A stretch of 54,894 nucleotides of DNA from Prochloron sp. SulCav_FS08_3_32_3330 (GTDB taxonomy: Bacteria > Cyanobacteriota > Cyanobacteriia > Cyanobacteriales > DYNF01), in NCBI GenBank assembly GCA_020721205.1, contig DYNF01000009.1:1-54894 (forward strand), written 5' to 3'. Shown here one piece after another: positions 17,000 to 25,923 of the stretch. The notes beneath the pieces were generated by a model. That model worked only from the letters and a program-made list of their open reading frames with translations. It was not told where the DNA came from and did no database searches. The position numbers were made by a program, and so were the translations under genes. Position 1 is the stretch's first letter; each line of letters opens with the position of its first letter.

Positions 17000-17027
17000 T
17001 TGCCAAAAAAAAAAATATATGTATAAT
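17000..17027 (+). promoter_or_regulatory. Sigma-70-type promoter for tRNA-Asn
   Basis: TTGCCA (17000-17005) and TATAAT (17022-17027) are 16 bases apart, with the -10 box 43 bases before the mature tRNA 5' end. Both boxes are close to consensus. Confidence 0.65.
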
Positions 17028-17070
17028 AATTAAATGTGGGAAGAAACAAAAAGTTTTGAACTCACAGCAA

Positions 17071-17142
17071 TCCTCGGTAGCTCAGTGGTAGAGCGATCGG
17101 CTGTTAACCGATTGGTCGTAGGTTCGAATCCCACCCGGGGAG
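17071..17142 (+). tRNA. trnN: tRNA-Asn (GTT)
   Basis: A 72-base cloverleaf: acceptor stem TCCTCGG pairs with CCGGGGA, the D arm has AGCTCAGTGGTAGAGC, the anticodon loop is CTGTTAA with GTT at 17103-17105, and the T arm contains GGTTCGAATCC. Discriminator is G and CCA is not encoded. Confidence 0.97.
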
Positions 17143-17160
17143 TTAAAAAAAAAATTAAAA

Positions 17161-17189
17161 AACCAAGTTTTTTTTAAACTTGGTTTTTT
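17161..17189 (+). terminator. Rho-independent terminator after tRNA-Asn
   Basis: AACCAAGTTT and AAACTTGGTT form a perfect 10-bp stem with a T5 loop, followed by a short T-run. It starts 18 bases after the tRNA. Confidence 0.85.
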
Positions 17190-17332
17190 ATTTCATGTTT
17201 GTTGTTGGGCTTCAGCCCTATATCAATCAATTCTTAGTGCTAGAACTTCTACAACGAACAAGACTTATTTTTCGTGCATTAATGTGTATAACTAAATAGT
17301 ATAGTGTAAAAAAATTTTAGAAATAAATATTT

Positions 17333-18106
17333 ATGAATCTTATCAGAATTTGGGTCATTGCCAAAAATGGATTTCAAGAAGTAATCCGAGATCGAATTTT
17401 ATATTTTATCTTGTTTTTCCTAATTTTATTAGGATTAGCATTAGCTTTATTACCAGAAATTTCCGCTAATACTCACGAAAAAATCTTTATTGATTTTGGT
17501 CTGTCTGCGATCGAAATATTTGGAGTCATTGTCGCAATTTTTGTAGGGACAGGATTAATTAATAAAGAAATAGAAAAACGTACAGTATTAGTATTAATTC
17601 CAAAACCGATCAGTAGGGCGGAATTTATTATCGGAAAACATCTTGGTTTATCCGCAGTAATTGGAGTAATGATAACAGCAATGAGCGCAATTTATTTTGG
17701 ACTTTTAACTTTTGCTAATTATAGTTATCCTTTAGTGCCATTATTAGTTTCTATCTTCTATCTTTATCTTGAATTATTATTAATAATTGCTGTTGCCCTT
17801 GTTTTTGGTGTGTTTACCAGTTCAGTTTTAGCCACACTTTTTAGTTTGGGAATTTATTTAATGGGAAATATTAGTCAAGATTTACTGAAATTAGGAAATA
17901 TTAGCAAAAGTAGTAATATTCAAGCAATTACAGAAAAACTTTATTTAATTTTACCTGATTTATCTCATTTGAATCTCAAAAATGAAGCCGTTTATGGAGT
18001 ATTACCTAATGCTTTAGAGTTGTTAACTAATGGAGTTTATGGTATTATCTATACCATTGTTTTATTAAGTATTGCTATTCTTATTTTTTCCCGTCGTCAA
18101 TTTTAA
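17333..18106 (+). CDS. ABC-2 type transporter permease
   Basis: The 257-residue integral membrane protein has about six hydrophobic helices, starting with RILYFILFFLILLGLALALL (residues 21-40). The ABC-2 hallmark stretch GLINKEIEKRTVLVLIPKPISRAEFI lies between helices 2 and 3. No ATPase gene adjoins it, so the partner must be elsewhere. Similar permeases in cyanobacteria are annotated only as multi-copper or unknown export components; the substrate is unknown. The start at 17333 has no obvious Shine-Dalgarno. Confidence 0.85.
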   Translation: MNLIRIWVIAKNGFQEVIRDRILYFILFFLILLGLALALLPEISANTHEKIFIDFGLSAIEIFGVIVAIFVGTGLINKEIEKRTVLVLIPKPISRAEFIIGKHLGLSAVIGVMITAMSAIYFGLLTFANYSYPLVPLLVSIFYLYLELLLIIAVALVFGVFTSSVLATLFSLGIYLMGNISQDLLKLGNISKSSNIQAITEKLYLILPDLSHLNLKNEAVYGVLPNALELLTNGVYGIIYTIVLLSIAILIFSRRQF

Positions 18107-18148
18107 GGATATAGCTATATCCGATCATTATTGTAGAGATGTAAAATT

Positions 18149-18182
18149 ATTGTAGAGACGTAAAATTTTACGTCTCTACAAT
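18149..18182. repeat. Perfect 34-bp palindrome (family 3)
   Basis: ATTGTAGAGACGTAAAA and its exact inverse TTTTACGTCTCTACAAT lie between the convergent permease and TrpD2-like genes. An extra near-copy of the left arm precedes it (18130-18148). A longer relative is at 34414-34459. It may act as a two-way terminator. Confidence 0.85.
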
Positions 18183-18214
18183 TGTTTGAAACAATAAAAA
18201 ATTAATTACTGGGA

Positions 18215-19267
18215 TTAAACAGAAATTAATTGTTTAATTTCATCTCTTTTTTGATTAAGTTTCCCTTCAGAAATTAATTTTTCTGCTAAGAGTAAACCTT
18301 CTTTTATATTATCACAAATTCCACAATGATACAAATAAAAACCGCCATTCCAAATAGTCGCATTTGTTAAAGGAGAATTTTCACCTTTTAAAACCTTTTC
18401 TACTTGATCTAAATAAATTTCTTTCGATTCTAAAGTTACATCTTTCCCGTTTAAATCATAATCTTTAGGATTAAGTTTTAAATATTTAATTTCTTTCTTT
18501 TTATTCGGATTATTAATCAGAATAATCGTCGTTTTAGCTAAACTTAAATCAGGACTTCCTTCTAAACCTTTAATCAAGGTAAAATGCTTAAATTCTCTTT
18601 CAGAAAAAGCATCTATAATGATTGTCTCCGTAGCTGAATGGACATAGCCACTAATCAAATTTGTTTCCCCTTGATAAGGTTGCCAAATTAATTCTACAGT
18701 GGAAAAAGGAGGTCTTTTACCAATTTCATCTCGATAAGGAATTAAATTTTGAGCCAAAATAAATTGAGTTCGAGTATAAACAAAACCTAAATAAGTTTGA
18801 GCCAAAATTTGTTTAATTTTATCCTGAAAAAGATGAGCAAAATCTATTCCTAAACCTTGGAAAATTTCAATTAAAGGAAGCCCGTGTTTTGTTGGAAATC
18901 GATCACCCCCATGAAGAATGATCGGAATCTCCACAGAAGCCAACATTAAGGCAATTAAAGGGCTAATCGGGGCAGTACGCAATCTCCCATCGTAGGGTAC
19001 GCCTAACACCGTTACAGGGTGCTTAAACGTGGGGATAGAGGGTATTTTGCTTCCTAGTTCATCATAAGCATCCAACATTCCCGCTAACTCTATACCCGTA
19101 GGGCGTTTAATGCGATGGGCGATCATAAAAGCCCCGATCTGGGCAGGAGTAGCCTCTTGAGTTAACATCATTTTAGTAGCGATCGCCGCTTCAGAGCGAG
19201 TTAAATTTTCCCCTGTATGTTGCCCACTACCAATTTTTTTTAATAATTCTCGAAATTGATGACTCAT
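18215..19267 (-). CDS. Anthranilate phosphoribosyltransferase-family protein (TrpD2-like)
   Basis: A 350-residue member of the glycosyltransferase family 3 fold. It has the helical N-terminal domain (LTRSEAAIATKMMLTQEATP, AFMIAHRIKRPTGIELAGML) and the alpha/beta domain (HGGDRFPTKHGLPLIEIF). The PRPP-binding GTGGDG motif of true TrpD is replaced by LGVPYDGR, so it is probably not the tryptophan-pathway enzyme. Proteins of this TrpD2/YbiB type are reported to bind nucleic acids in other bacteria; applying that here is inference. It lies 49 bp downstream of glcF on the same strand. Confidence 0.8.
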   Translation of the reverse strand: MSHQFRELLKKIGSGQHTGENLTRSEAAIATKMMLTQEATPAQIGAFMIAHRIKRPTGIELAGMLDAYDELGSKIPSIPTFKHPVTVLGVPYDGRLRTAPISPLIALMLASVEIPIILHGGDRFPTKHGLPLIEIFQGLGIDFAHLFQDKIKQILAQTYLGFVYTRTQFILAQNLIPYRDEIGKRPPFSTVELIWQPYQGETNLISGYVHSATETIIIDAFSEREFKHFTLIKGLEGSPDLSLAKTTIILINNPNKKKEIKYLKLNPKDYDLNGKDVTLESKEIYLDQVEKVLKGENSPLTNATIWNGGFYLYHCGICDNIKEGLLLAEKLISEGKLNQKRDEIKQLISV

Positions 19268-19316
19268 GATTTTAAATAATAAGTAATAAGTAATAATTGA
19301 AAGAAAACTGATAAAA

Positions 19317-20657
19317 TTAAACCTTAATTCCCCTAATCGAATAATCTAATAATTCAATCGGGTGTAAAACCGGAATATTTTTACCTTTTATTGCTAAATG
19401 TTTTTGAATTTGTAAAGCACAACCCGGATTAGGAGAAGCGATTAAACTAGCACCAGTATTTAATAAATTATCTACTTTTTGTTGTCCTAATTCATCCGCA
19501 ATTTCCGGTTGTAATAAATTATAAACCCCCGCACTACCACAACATAAACTAGCATCAATTGGCTCTTTTAATTGTATATTAGGAATTTTTCTTAACAATT
19601 CTCTTGGTTGTAAACTAATTTTTTGACCATGTAATAAATGACAAGCATCTTGATAAACTAAAGTTAATTTTTCCTCAGTTATGGGTAATAATTCCGTAGT
19701 TAAACCAATTTCTATTAAAAATTCATTAATATCTTTAACCTTAGCTGAAAATTGTTTTCCTTTCTCTTTATATTCATGATCATCTTTTAAAATATGACCA
19801 TATTCTTTTAAAGTGTGACCACAACCAGCCGCATTAATAATGATATAATCAACCTCAGTATTTTCAAACTTATCTATCATTTGTTTAGCCAAAGTTTGAG
19901 CTTGTTTTTCCTCACCTTGATGACTAGGTAAAGCCCCACAACAACCTTGATTTTTCGGAATAACAATTTCACAACCATTAGCACTTAAAACTCTTGCTGT
20001 TGCTTCATTAACAGGGTTAAAAAATAACTGTTGTACACAACCTAAAATCATACCAACTCGATAGCGTTTATTGCCTTGAGCGGGTATGAGATCAGGTAAA
20101 TTTCTTTTAATATTTTTGAGATTTATTTGAGGTAAAACCGCCTCCATTGCTGAAAGTCGAGGAGAGATTTTAGTTAATAAATTAGTTTTGCGAATTAAAG
20201 ATTGTAAACCTGATTTTTGATATAAAAATAAACCGGGTAAAAATAAAGATAAACGGTTAGGATAAGGAAATAAATTAAAAATTAATTGCCGAATTAAAAT
20301 ATCAGAAAAAGAGCGAGTTTGATTCCTTTCAACTTGAGGGCGAGTAGCACTAATTAACTTATCATATTGTACCCCAGAAGGACAGGCAGTGGTACAAGCT
20401 AAACAGCCTAAACAAGAATCAAAATGTTGTATAGAAGTAGCATTCAATTCAGCATTATTATTATTAATAGCATCCATTAAATAAATTCTACCTCTAGGAG
20501 AGTCCATTTCTTTTCCTAATATGCGATAACTAGGGCAAGTTGATAGACAAAAACCACAATGTACACAGGCATCAATTAAATTTTGTGCGGGAGGATTTTT
20601 GCGATCAAAACCTTTAAATTCTTGATTATTCTTGTTAGCGTTGTTTAAATTTTCCAT
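19317..20657 (-). CDS. glcF: Glycolate dehydrogenase iron-sulfur subunit
   Basis: A 446-residue heterodisulfide-reductase-like subunit. Two 4Fe-4S motifs appear: CVHCGFCLSTCPSY (about residue 31) and CLGCLACTTACPSG (about 83). Two CCG domains follow, with GCCGALPSH and SLCCGSAGVYNL. It passes electrons from glycolate oxidation in the photorespiratory pathway to the membrane. A GlcE-like FAD subunit is encoded upstream at 21530 on the same strand. GlcD was not seen in this window. Confidence 0.9.
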   Translation of the reverse strand: MENLNNANKNNQEFKGFDRKNPPAQNLIDACVHCGFCLSTCPSYRILGKEMDSPRGRIYLMDAINNNNAELNATSIQHFDSCLGCLACTTACPSGVQYDKLISATRPQVERNQTRSFSDILIRQLIFNLFPYPNRLSLFLPGLFLYQKSGLQSLIRKTNLLTKISPRLSAMEAVLPQINLKNIKRNLPDLIPAQGNKRYRVGMILGCVQQLFFNPVNEATARVLSANGCEIVIPKNQGCCGALPSHQGEEKQAQTLAKQMIDKFENTEVDYIIINAAGCGHTLKEYGHILKDDHEYKEKGKQFSAKVKDINEFLIEIGLTTELLPITEEKLTLVYQDACHLLHGQKISLQPRELLRKIPNIQLKEPIDASLCCGSAGVYNLLQPEIADELGQQKVDNLLNTGASLIASPNPGCALQIQKHLAIKGKNIPVLHPIELLDYSIRGIKV

Positions 20658-20687
20658 TGTTTAAATTTTATTTATATTGTAGAATTG

Positions 20688-20760
20688 TAGGGTGGGCATT
20701 TCCCTTCAATAACTTTTAGGATCATTGTTTTAATTTATTACAGGGAAATGCCCACCTTAC
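20688..20760. repeat. Inverted repeat upstream of glcF
   Basis: GTAGGGTGGGCATTTCCCT (20688-20706) and AGGGAAATGCCCACCTTAC (20742-20760) are inverted with one mismatch, separated by 35 bp. It is another dispersed-type palindrome rather than an evident operator. Confidence 0.75.
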
Positions 20761-20815
20761 ATTTTTTGAAACTTGATCAATCTTTAACTTTATTATACAT
20801 TAAAATCTACATTTA

Positions 20816-21169
20816 TCATAAAATAGAAACTGTCATTTTATCTTTGTTTTTATTACTAAAATATTTTTGTTGTTTTAAAGCTTCTTCTTTAGTATAAAAT
20901 TCTCCAATTTCTAAAGGGAAATTAATCTCTTGATGATTAATCATTTTAATAACTAACTGTAAAATTTTACTACTAATATGAACATTAAACATAAACAATT
21001 TAGAAAAATTACTTTCTTCTTTAATACTAATCAAATTTGGCTCAAATTGATCTTTTTCTAAGGTAAATACAAATTGATATTCTGTGTTTTCTATAGACAA
21101 AGATACTTCAATAATATCTGAAGTTATTTGACTAATAGATAAGATCGTTACCATCATTTTTGAATCCAT
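20816..21169 (-). CDS. Small hypothetical protein translationally coupled to an upstream remnant
   Basis: A 117-residue product with no membrane segments, mixed alpha/beta by appearance (VSLSIENTEYQFVFTLEKDQ; MINHQEINFPLEIGEFYTKEEAL). I recognise no family. The start at 21169 is chosen over the ATG at 21190 because GAGG lies 6 bases before it. Its first bases overlap the end of another frame that stops in the AAATGA inside ATTCAAAAATGATGG. Such an overlap is typical of a second gene in a coupled pair, but the upstream partner now exists only as a fragment. Confidence 0.55.
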   Translation of the reverse strand: MDSKMMVTILSISQITSDIIEVSLSIENTEYQFVFTLEKDQFEPNLISIKEESNFSKLFMFNVHISSKILQLVIKMINHQEINFPLEIGEFYTKEEALKQQKYFSNKNKDKMTVSIL

Positions 21170-21302
21170 CTTACACCTCGTAATGTCCAATAAGTAATAA
21201 ACTCTTGTATTTTCATTTTATAACTTGTTTGATCCCAAGGATCTTTAATAATTAAATTACCTTGATTATCAAAACTATCAACTATTTGTAATTTTTTCCT
21301 GA
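21156..21302 (-). pseudogene. Open fragment of an unrecognised gene ending over the 117-residue gene start
   Basis: About 48 codons are open without a convincing start, reading KLQIVDSFDNQGN, KDPWDQTSYKMKIQ and FITYWTLRGVRWIQK before TGA. It follows the Uma2-type remnant in a different frame. The coupled overlap with the next gene suggests this was the 3' end of a longer gene whose 5' part is gone. The family is not recognised. Confidence 0.4.
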
Positions 21303-21461
21303 TTATTCTATATTAAAATCTACTTTATCATAAAGATCAATTAACGTAATTTCAAAATTAATTTTCTCAAAAGAAATTAAATCATTTTCTTGATTATATT
21401 CTCTAAATAACCATTGATTATTGTCAGTTTTACTATAATGATCTACTTGTAATTTATAATG
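21303..21461 (-). pseudogene. C-terminal remnant of a Uma2-family gene
   Basis: About 52 codons: YKLQVDHYSKTDNNQWLF, then REYNQENDLISFEKINF and EITLIDLYDKVDF before TAA. This is the typical tail of Uma2 (COG4636) restriction-endonuclease-like proteins. The frame is blocked by a stop directly upstream, and a dispersed palindrome begins 10 bp away (21471), so the rest was lost at the repeat boundary. Confidence 0.65.
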
Positions 21462-21470
21462 TTATAAAAG

Positions 21471-21521
21471 GTTTGTTGTGCCTCTTTAGTGCTAAGATGG
21501 TGCTAAAGCACAACAACGAAC
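21471..21521. repeat. Dispersed palindrome, family 2
   Basis: GTTTGTTGTGC...TTTAGTGCTAA and TGGTGCTAAAGCACAACAACGAAC form an imperfect hairpin. The core is GTTGTTGTGCTTTAGCAC and its inverse, seen also at 22870, 25999, 31424, 46123 and 50566. Confidence 0.85.
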
Positions 21522-21529
21522 AATGGAAA

Positions 21530-22840
21530 TTAAATAAAAATATCAGGATTAAACATATTTTGTGGATCAAATTTTTGTTTAATTTGTTTCATCATTGTTT
21601 TAGCATTGCCATTATAACCAAAATTATCAAATTCTTTTTTTACTCTTAAAGGGGCATCTAATACGATTAAATAACCTTGATTTTCTTGACAATATTCTCT
21701 CATAGTTTTAACCCCATTTAATAATTTTTCTTGTTCTAAATAAATTCGCCCAAGCCCACTTCCTAAATGAATCATTCCCCTTTCTTTAATTAAAGATAAT
21801 TCTGCTAATTTCGTCAACATTTGTACAGCAAAACTAGGTAAAATTCCAGTTTTACAAGTAACAGCATGATCCGAGTTAATTTCTGCTAATAATTGATTAA
21901 TCTTATTATATACATTATCTACTTGATCTTGAGGTAAAATTTCAGATTTTAAGTTTAAATTTTTAGCAATATTTATTAATTGTTCACTTTGATAATTAAT
22001 ACTTTCTATAATTCCTTGAAATTGTACTAATAAACCGATCTTATTTCCTAAGTTTAAATCTTTAATTAAACTCGCAGATAACAAGTCAGCTTTTAAAGGA
22101 GTTAAAGCAGAACTTTTTAATAGTTGAATAGCCTGATCTATTGGCTCAGAATCTCCTGTAATTAACACAGTTTGGGCATTTTCTAAAATCGGAAATAATC
22201 TTAATGTTACTTCCGTAATAATGCCTAAACTGCCATAACTTCCTGTTAATAATTTCATTAAATCATAACCTGCTACATTTTTAACAACTTTACCTCCGGC
22301 TTTGGCTATTTCTCCATCATTTCTCATAAAAGAAATGCCTAAAATTAAATCCCTAATCCCATTATATTTATGTCTTAAACTACCACTTTCTGCTGTAGCA
22401 ATAATACCACCAATCGTTGCTACTTCAGGAAAAGCGGGATCAATCGGTAAATATTGATTAAATGTTTTAAGCTGATTTTGTAATGTTAATAAGCTGATTC
22501 CTGCTGACACTGTAATGGTAAAATCTCCAGCAGAATGTTCAATAATTTGATTTAATTTTTCGGTGGAAATAACGAGGTCACATTTTGTTCTTAAATTTCC
22601 CCAATTAATTTTACTACCGCCTCCCATAATCATCACTGAAAGGTGATTTTTATGGGCATATTTAACGATTTCTGTTAGGTTTTGATTGTTTTGAGGTAAA
22701 CAGACACAAACTGGTTTATTTAGGGCTAAAATTGCGGTTTCAATTTTAGTTTTTAAATTAGAATTAACTTGATCCCATGCAATTATTTCTACATCGTTAA
22801 TAGTAGAAAGATCCTGAATAATATTAGTTGAATTTTTCAT
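21530..22840 (-). CDS. glcE: FAD-binding oxidase subunit, GlcE-like (glycolate dehydrogenase)
   Basis: The 436-residue FAD-linked oxidase has a PP-loop-type flavin domain: VMIMGGGSKINWG, ITVSAGISLLTLQNQL, LPIDPAFPEVATIGGIIAT and GYDLMKLLTGSYGSLGIITE. A C-terminal half ends KQKFDPQNMFNPDIFI. Its neighbour GlcF supports glycolate dehydrogenase. GlcE rather than GlcD is suggested by length and by the GG(K)VVKNVAGYDL region, but this is a judgement. I reject the longer frame from GTG at 22891 because its first residues are encoded by a dispersed repeat; ATG at 22840 (MKNSTN) is preferred. Confidence 0.8.
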   Translation of the reverse strand: MKNSTNIIQDLSTINDVEIIAWDQVNSNLKTKIETAILALNKPVCVCLPQNNQNLTEIVKYAHKNHLSVMIMGGGSKINWGNLRTKCDLVISTEKLNQIIEHSAGDFTITVSAGISLLTLQNQLKTFNQYLPIDPAFPEVATIGGIIATAESGSLRHKYNGIRDLILGISFMRNDGEIAKAGGKVVKNVAGYDLMKLLTGSYGSLGIITEVTLRLFPILENAQTVLITGDSEPIDQAIQLLKSSALTPLKADLLSASLIKDLNLGNKIGLLVQFQGIIESINYQSEQLINIAKNLNLKSEILPQDQVDNVYNKINQLLAEINSDHAVTCKTGILPSFAVQMLTKLAELSLIKERGMIHLGSGLGRIYLEQEKLLNGVKTMREYCQENQGYLIVLDAPLRVKKEFDNFGYNGNAKTMMKQIKQKFDPQNMFNPDIFI

Positions 22841-22869
22841 TTTTTTAATTAAGATTTTGATTAATAATT

Positions 22870-22921
22870 GTTTGTTGTTGTGCTTTAGCACTATAATTAG
22901 CGCTAAAGCGCAACAACGAAC
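22870..22921. repeat. Dispersed palindrome, family 2
   Basis: GTTTGTTGTTGTGCTTTAGC and GCGCTAAAGCGCAACAACGAAC form a hairpin of about 20 bp per arm around ACTATAATTA. It separates glcE from the BCD-family gene. Confidence 0.9.
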
Positions 22922-22935
22922 AAATGGATCCTATT

Positions 22936-24435
22936 TTAATCTAAATCGCCCTCCATCACTGTGGCGATCGCCCGTTTTGTGTTTTCCTGAAACTCTTTGA
23001 CACTAACATGATTTAAAATTACCACCGCCAGTAACATTCCTAAAGCTTGAAGGGAAAAAACCACGCTATAAGCTAAAACGGGGCTAGAAAAGAGCATTTT
23101 TCCTAAGTCTAAGACTATTCCCCCTAAAAAGGTAGCCATCCCCCTTGCCATCGCCTGTGAAAGCCCCCATGCCCCGATAAAAGTTCCTGCCGTTTCTGCC
23201 GCCGTTAAATCTAACATTAAGCTGATTCCGCCGATTGTGCCTACTCCGGCAGAAACTCCGAATAGTAATAAAGCTCCTTTTAATAAAATTACTTCTTGAG
23301 TAAAACCTGCAATAATTATAAAAATAAAACAAATTGAGACTAAAAAACAACCTATTTTCGTTGTTAATTTTTGTCCTAAACGGGGAATAACTAAAAATCC
23401 GGTAACACTATAACCAATTAAAATACCAATGCCCCAAAAAGAATTTAACAGCGTAGTTTCTCCGATTGACATTCCAAAAACATCGCCTCCGTAGGGTTCT
23501 AATATTGCCTCTTGCATAAATAAACTAATCGTAAAAACTAGCAAAAAGACGAAAAATATACCTGTTTGACGACTTGCTGTTAAAATTTTAAATGCACGAT
23601 TTAAGGTAATCTTATCTTCTCTTTCGATTAAAGAAGAACGCAAAGTAAAACGAGAATATTTTTTTTCTACTCCGAAAGTTGCCAATAATGTCATTAGAAA
23701 AACAATTAAAGGGACAATTAAAAATAATTGATTAATCGGTCCTTGTAAAGTTTCAATCGGCGTTTGAATTTCTTTTTCTCCTGTTAATAAAATTGACCCA
23801 ATATTTGCCCCCAAAATTATTCCCGTTTGTTCAACTTTTTTTAAGAAAATACTTCCAGTAATGCCTCCGATTACAATTCCTACCATTAACATTGACCAGA
23901 CAATTGAAACAATTTTTGAACGGTTATCTTCGTCAGAAATATCTACTAATAAAGCAGTAAAAGGTGTGGAACTACAACTTAATGCTAATCCATAACCTGC
24001 TAATATAATACCTAATAAAATTGTCCAACCAATGGTACTATTATTCCAAATCCAACCATCATTGTTTCTTACAATCATTCCTAAACGCCAAACTCCTTGT
24101 ACTGCAAGAAATATAGACATTCCAAATAATAATGTCCCCGTCCAGACATAACCACTACGATGGAGGTTAAAAATAGGCTTGGTATCTGAGAGTTGACCAA
24201 ACCAAATTCTTACGGGAGAAATAAATTGAGGAATTGCTACAATTCCGGCGGTAATTGTCGCAGGAATTGCTAATTCACTAATCATAATTCGGTTTAATAC
24301 GGCAAAGGTTAAAACTGCCATTAATCCTAATCCCATGTTAAAAATACCAAGGCGAAACATGGTTAATAGTTGGACTTTAGGTAGTTTTTTTTGATTATTT
24401 GATAAGGGAATTTCCGAAAATTCTGGTCTGGTCAT
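22936..24435 (-). CDS. BCD-family MFS transporter (PucC-like)
   Basis: The 499-residue membrane protein has about 12 hydrophobic helices. Features of the bacteriochlorophyll-delivery (BCD/PucC) branch of MFS include FRLGIFNMGLGLMAVLTF near the start, LNRIMISEL, IPQFISPVRIWFGQLSDT, and GISLMLDLTAAETAGTFIGAWG late. In phototrophs such proteins help deliver chlorophyll to pigment proteins; a direct role here is inferred. The gene starts 10 bp after exbD on the same strand, so exbB-exbD-BCD may be one transcript. Confidence 0.85.
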   Translation of the reverse strand: MTRPEFSEIPLSNNQKKLPKVQLLTMFRLGIFNMGLGLMAVLTFAVLNRIMISELAIPATITAGIVAIPQFISPVRIWFGQLSDTKPIFNLHRSGYVWTGTLLFGMSIFLAVQGVWRLGMIVRNNDGWIWNNSTIGWTILLGIILAGYGLALSCSSTPFTALLVDISDEDNRSKIVSIVWSMLMVGIVIGGITGSIFLKKVEQTGIILGANIGSILLTGEKEIQTPIETLQGPINQLFLIVPLIVFLMTLLATFGVEKKYSRFTLRSSLIEREDKITLNRAFKILTASRQTGIFFVFLLVFTISLFMQEAILEPYGGDVFGMSIGETTLLNSFWGIGILIGYSVTGFLVIPRLGQKLTTKIGCFLVSICFIFIIIAGFTQEVILLKGALLLFGVSAGVGTIGGISLMLDLTAAETAGTFIGAWGLSQAMARGMATFLGGIVLDLGKMLFSSPVLAYSVVFSLQALGMLLAVVILNHVSVKEFQENTKRAIATVMEGDLD

Positions 24436-24445
24436 TATTCAGTAT

Positions 24446-25150
24446 TTAAGGTGTATTTTCTGTGGGTAAATTATTATTATTTGAAGGGGGAGTTTCTGTG
24501 GGTAAATTATTATCTACAGGGGGAGTTTCTGTAGGTAAATTATTATTATCTACCGAGGAATTTGGGAGAGGAATACTATTAGGAGAAATAGAATAAGGTT
24601 GACTGGGAATATTACTATTACCGGGGAGTTCTAAATTATTTTGAGGAAGTCCGGGGGCTGAATTAATCTCATTATTCGAGTTAGATTCTCCGGGTAAAGT
24701 AGCTAAAGCAACACGATCGCCGCCGATCAGTTTTAATAGATCTAAAATTTCTATTACATTACTATAATTAGTGTTACGAGAGGCGTGTAACACTACTAAA
24801 CCGGAGGGATTTTGTTGATAATAATTAACAATTGCCTGATTTAAACGAGTTTTATTAGTGAGTTGTTTTTCTAAATAAATATTGCCCGTTTCATCTAAAC
24901 TAACCACTAACATTTGTTGCATTTGAGATGTACCCGTTTGTGCTTTAGGTAAATCCAGATTAATCGCTTGTTGACGGGATAAACTTACCGCCCCTAAGAT
25001 AAAAAAGGTTAAAATACAAAAAATTACATCAATTAACGGTAAAATATTAATTGTTACTTCTTCACTTTGAGCGCGATCTTGCCATAATTTCATCGGGGCA
25101 ACGGGAGAAGATGCGATCGCTGAACGTTTTTTCTTTTGATGATTATTCAT
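24446..25150 (-). CDS. exbD: ExbD/TolR-family protein with Asn/Pro-rich repeat tail
   Basis: A 234-residue biopolymer transport subunit. After a basic cytosolic start it has one membrane helix with the expected Asp: INILPLIDVIFCILTFFILG. A periplasmic domain follows (LVVSLDETGNIYL, GLVVLHASRNTNYSNVIEIL). The last ~70 residues are low-complexity with three near-copies of NNLPTETPP, visible in DNA as imperfect repeats at 24450-24560. ExbD works with ExbB (next gene, 80 bp upstream) using proton motive force to drive TonB-type transport. No tonB is seen. Confidence 0.88.
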   Translation of the reverse strand: MNNHQKKKRSAIASSPVAPMKLWQDRAQSEEVTINILPLIDVIFCILTFFILGAVSLSRQQAINLDLPKAQTGTSQMQQMLVVSLDETGNIYLEKQLTNKTRLNQAIVNYYQQNPSGLVVLHASRNTNYSNVIEILDLLKLIGGDRVALATLPGESNSNNEINSAPGLPQNNLELPGNSNIPSQPYSISPNSIPLPNSSVDNNNLPTETPPVDNNLPTETPPSNNNNLPTENTP

Positions 25151-25230
25151 AATAGTTATTAGTTATAAAAAATAATAAATGATGAAATTTTGTTAATTAA
25201 ACGCTTAAAAATTAGTAGAATTTTGAATTA

Positions 25231-25923
25231 TTATTCATCCTCATAATCAACAATTTCAGGGGATTCAATCGTAGCCGTTAAAGGCTCATTTTCTTCATCA
25301 GTTTCACTCCAATGTTGACGATAAATTACTTCTAACTCACTTCCAGCTTTGCGAAAAACACGAACTTGATTAGACCATAAACCTTGAAATAAACGATAAA
25401 AAGCTAAACTAGCAATGGCGACAATTAAACCAAAAGCAGTGGAAAATAAAGCTTCCCCAATACCCGTAGAAACACCAGAAGCGGCATCTGTACCCAGATC
25501 ACTAATGCGTAAATTTCTTAAAGTACGAATTAAGCCTAAAACTGTCCCTAATAAGCCCAATAAAGGAGATAAAGCAATTACCGCTTCTAAAATTTTATCC
25601 CCTCGTCTCATCAAAGCTAACTCATCATCTGCCATAGATTCCAGCGCCAAATGGAAAACTTCTGGGCTAGGATGGGATAATCTTAAAGGAGTGTATAAAA
25701 AGCGTCCTAAAGGATGATTCCGATATTTTCTTGCCGTTTCTTTGGCTAAATTCCAATCTCGTAAAGCAGAGTCCATGATCCTACTTAAAATTTGTTGTTC
25801 ACTAAAAACAACTTGAGACCAAAACCATACCCTTTCCATAATTGTACCGATGGACAAAATAGACAAAAAGACTAAGGGATAAAAAGTTAGTCCTACTTTA
25901 CTAATAAATTCTGCAAGTGTCAC
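25231..25923 (-). CDS. exbB: ExbB/TolQ/MotA-family proton channel protein
   Basis: The 230-residue protein has the three-helix layout of Exb[21 protein letters not shown], then [21 protein letters not shown], then [24 protein letters not shown], with the conserved GLLGTVxG and GIGEAL motifs. It forms the stator of the ExbBD motor. The start is GTG at 25923 with AGGGGG 9 bases upstream. It is the first gene of the probable exbB-exbD-BCD unit. Confidence 0.92.
   Translation of the reverse strand: MTLAEFISKVGLTFYPLVFLSILSIGTIMERVWFWSQVVFSEQQILSRIMDSALRDWNLAKETARKYRNHPLGRFLYTPLRLSHPSPEVFHLALESMADDELALMRRGDKILEAVIALSPLLGLLGTVLGLIRTLRNLRISDLGTDAASGVSTGIGEALFSTAFGLIVAIASLAFYRLFQGLWSNQVRVFRKAGSELEVIYRQHWSETDEENEPLTATIESPEIVDYEDE

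Noticed and set aside
17196-17265. Small RNA after tRNA-Asn
   Set aside because: The sequence is a degenerate family-2 repeat (GTTGTTGGGCTTCAGCCC) with no promoter or terminator of its own.
22841-22891. Extended N-terminus of the GlcE-like protein from GTG 22891
   Set aside because: The extra residues (LKHNNKQLL) are encoded by a dispersed palindrome and precede a normal ATG start.
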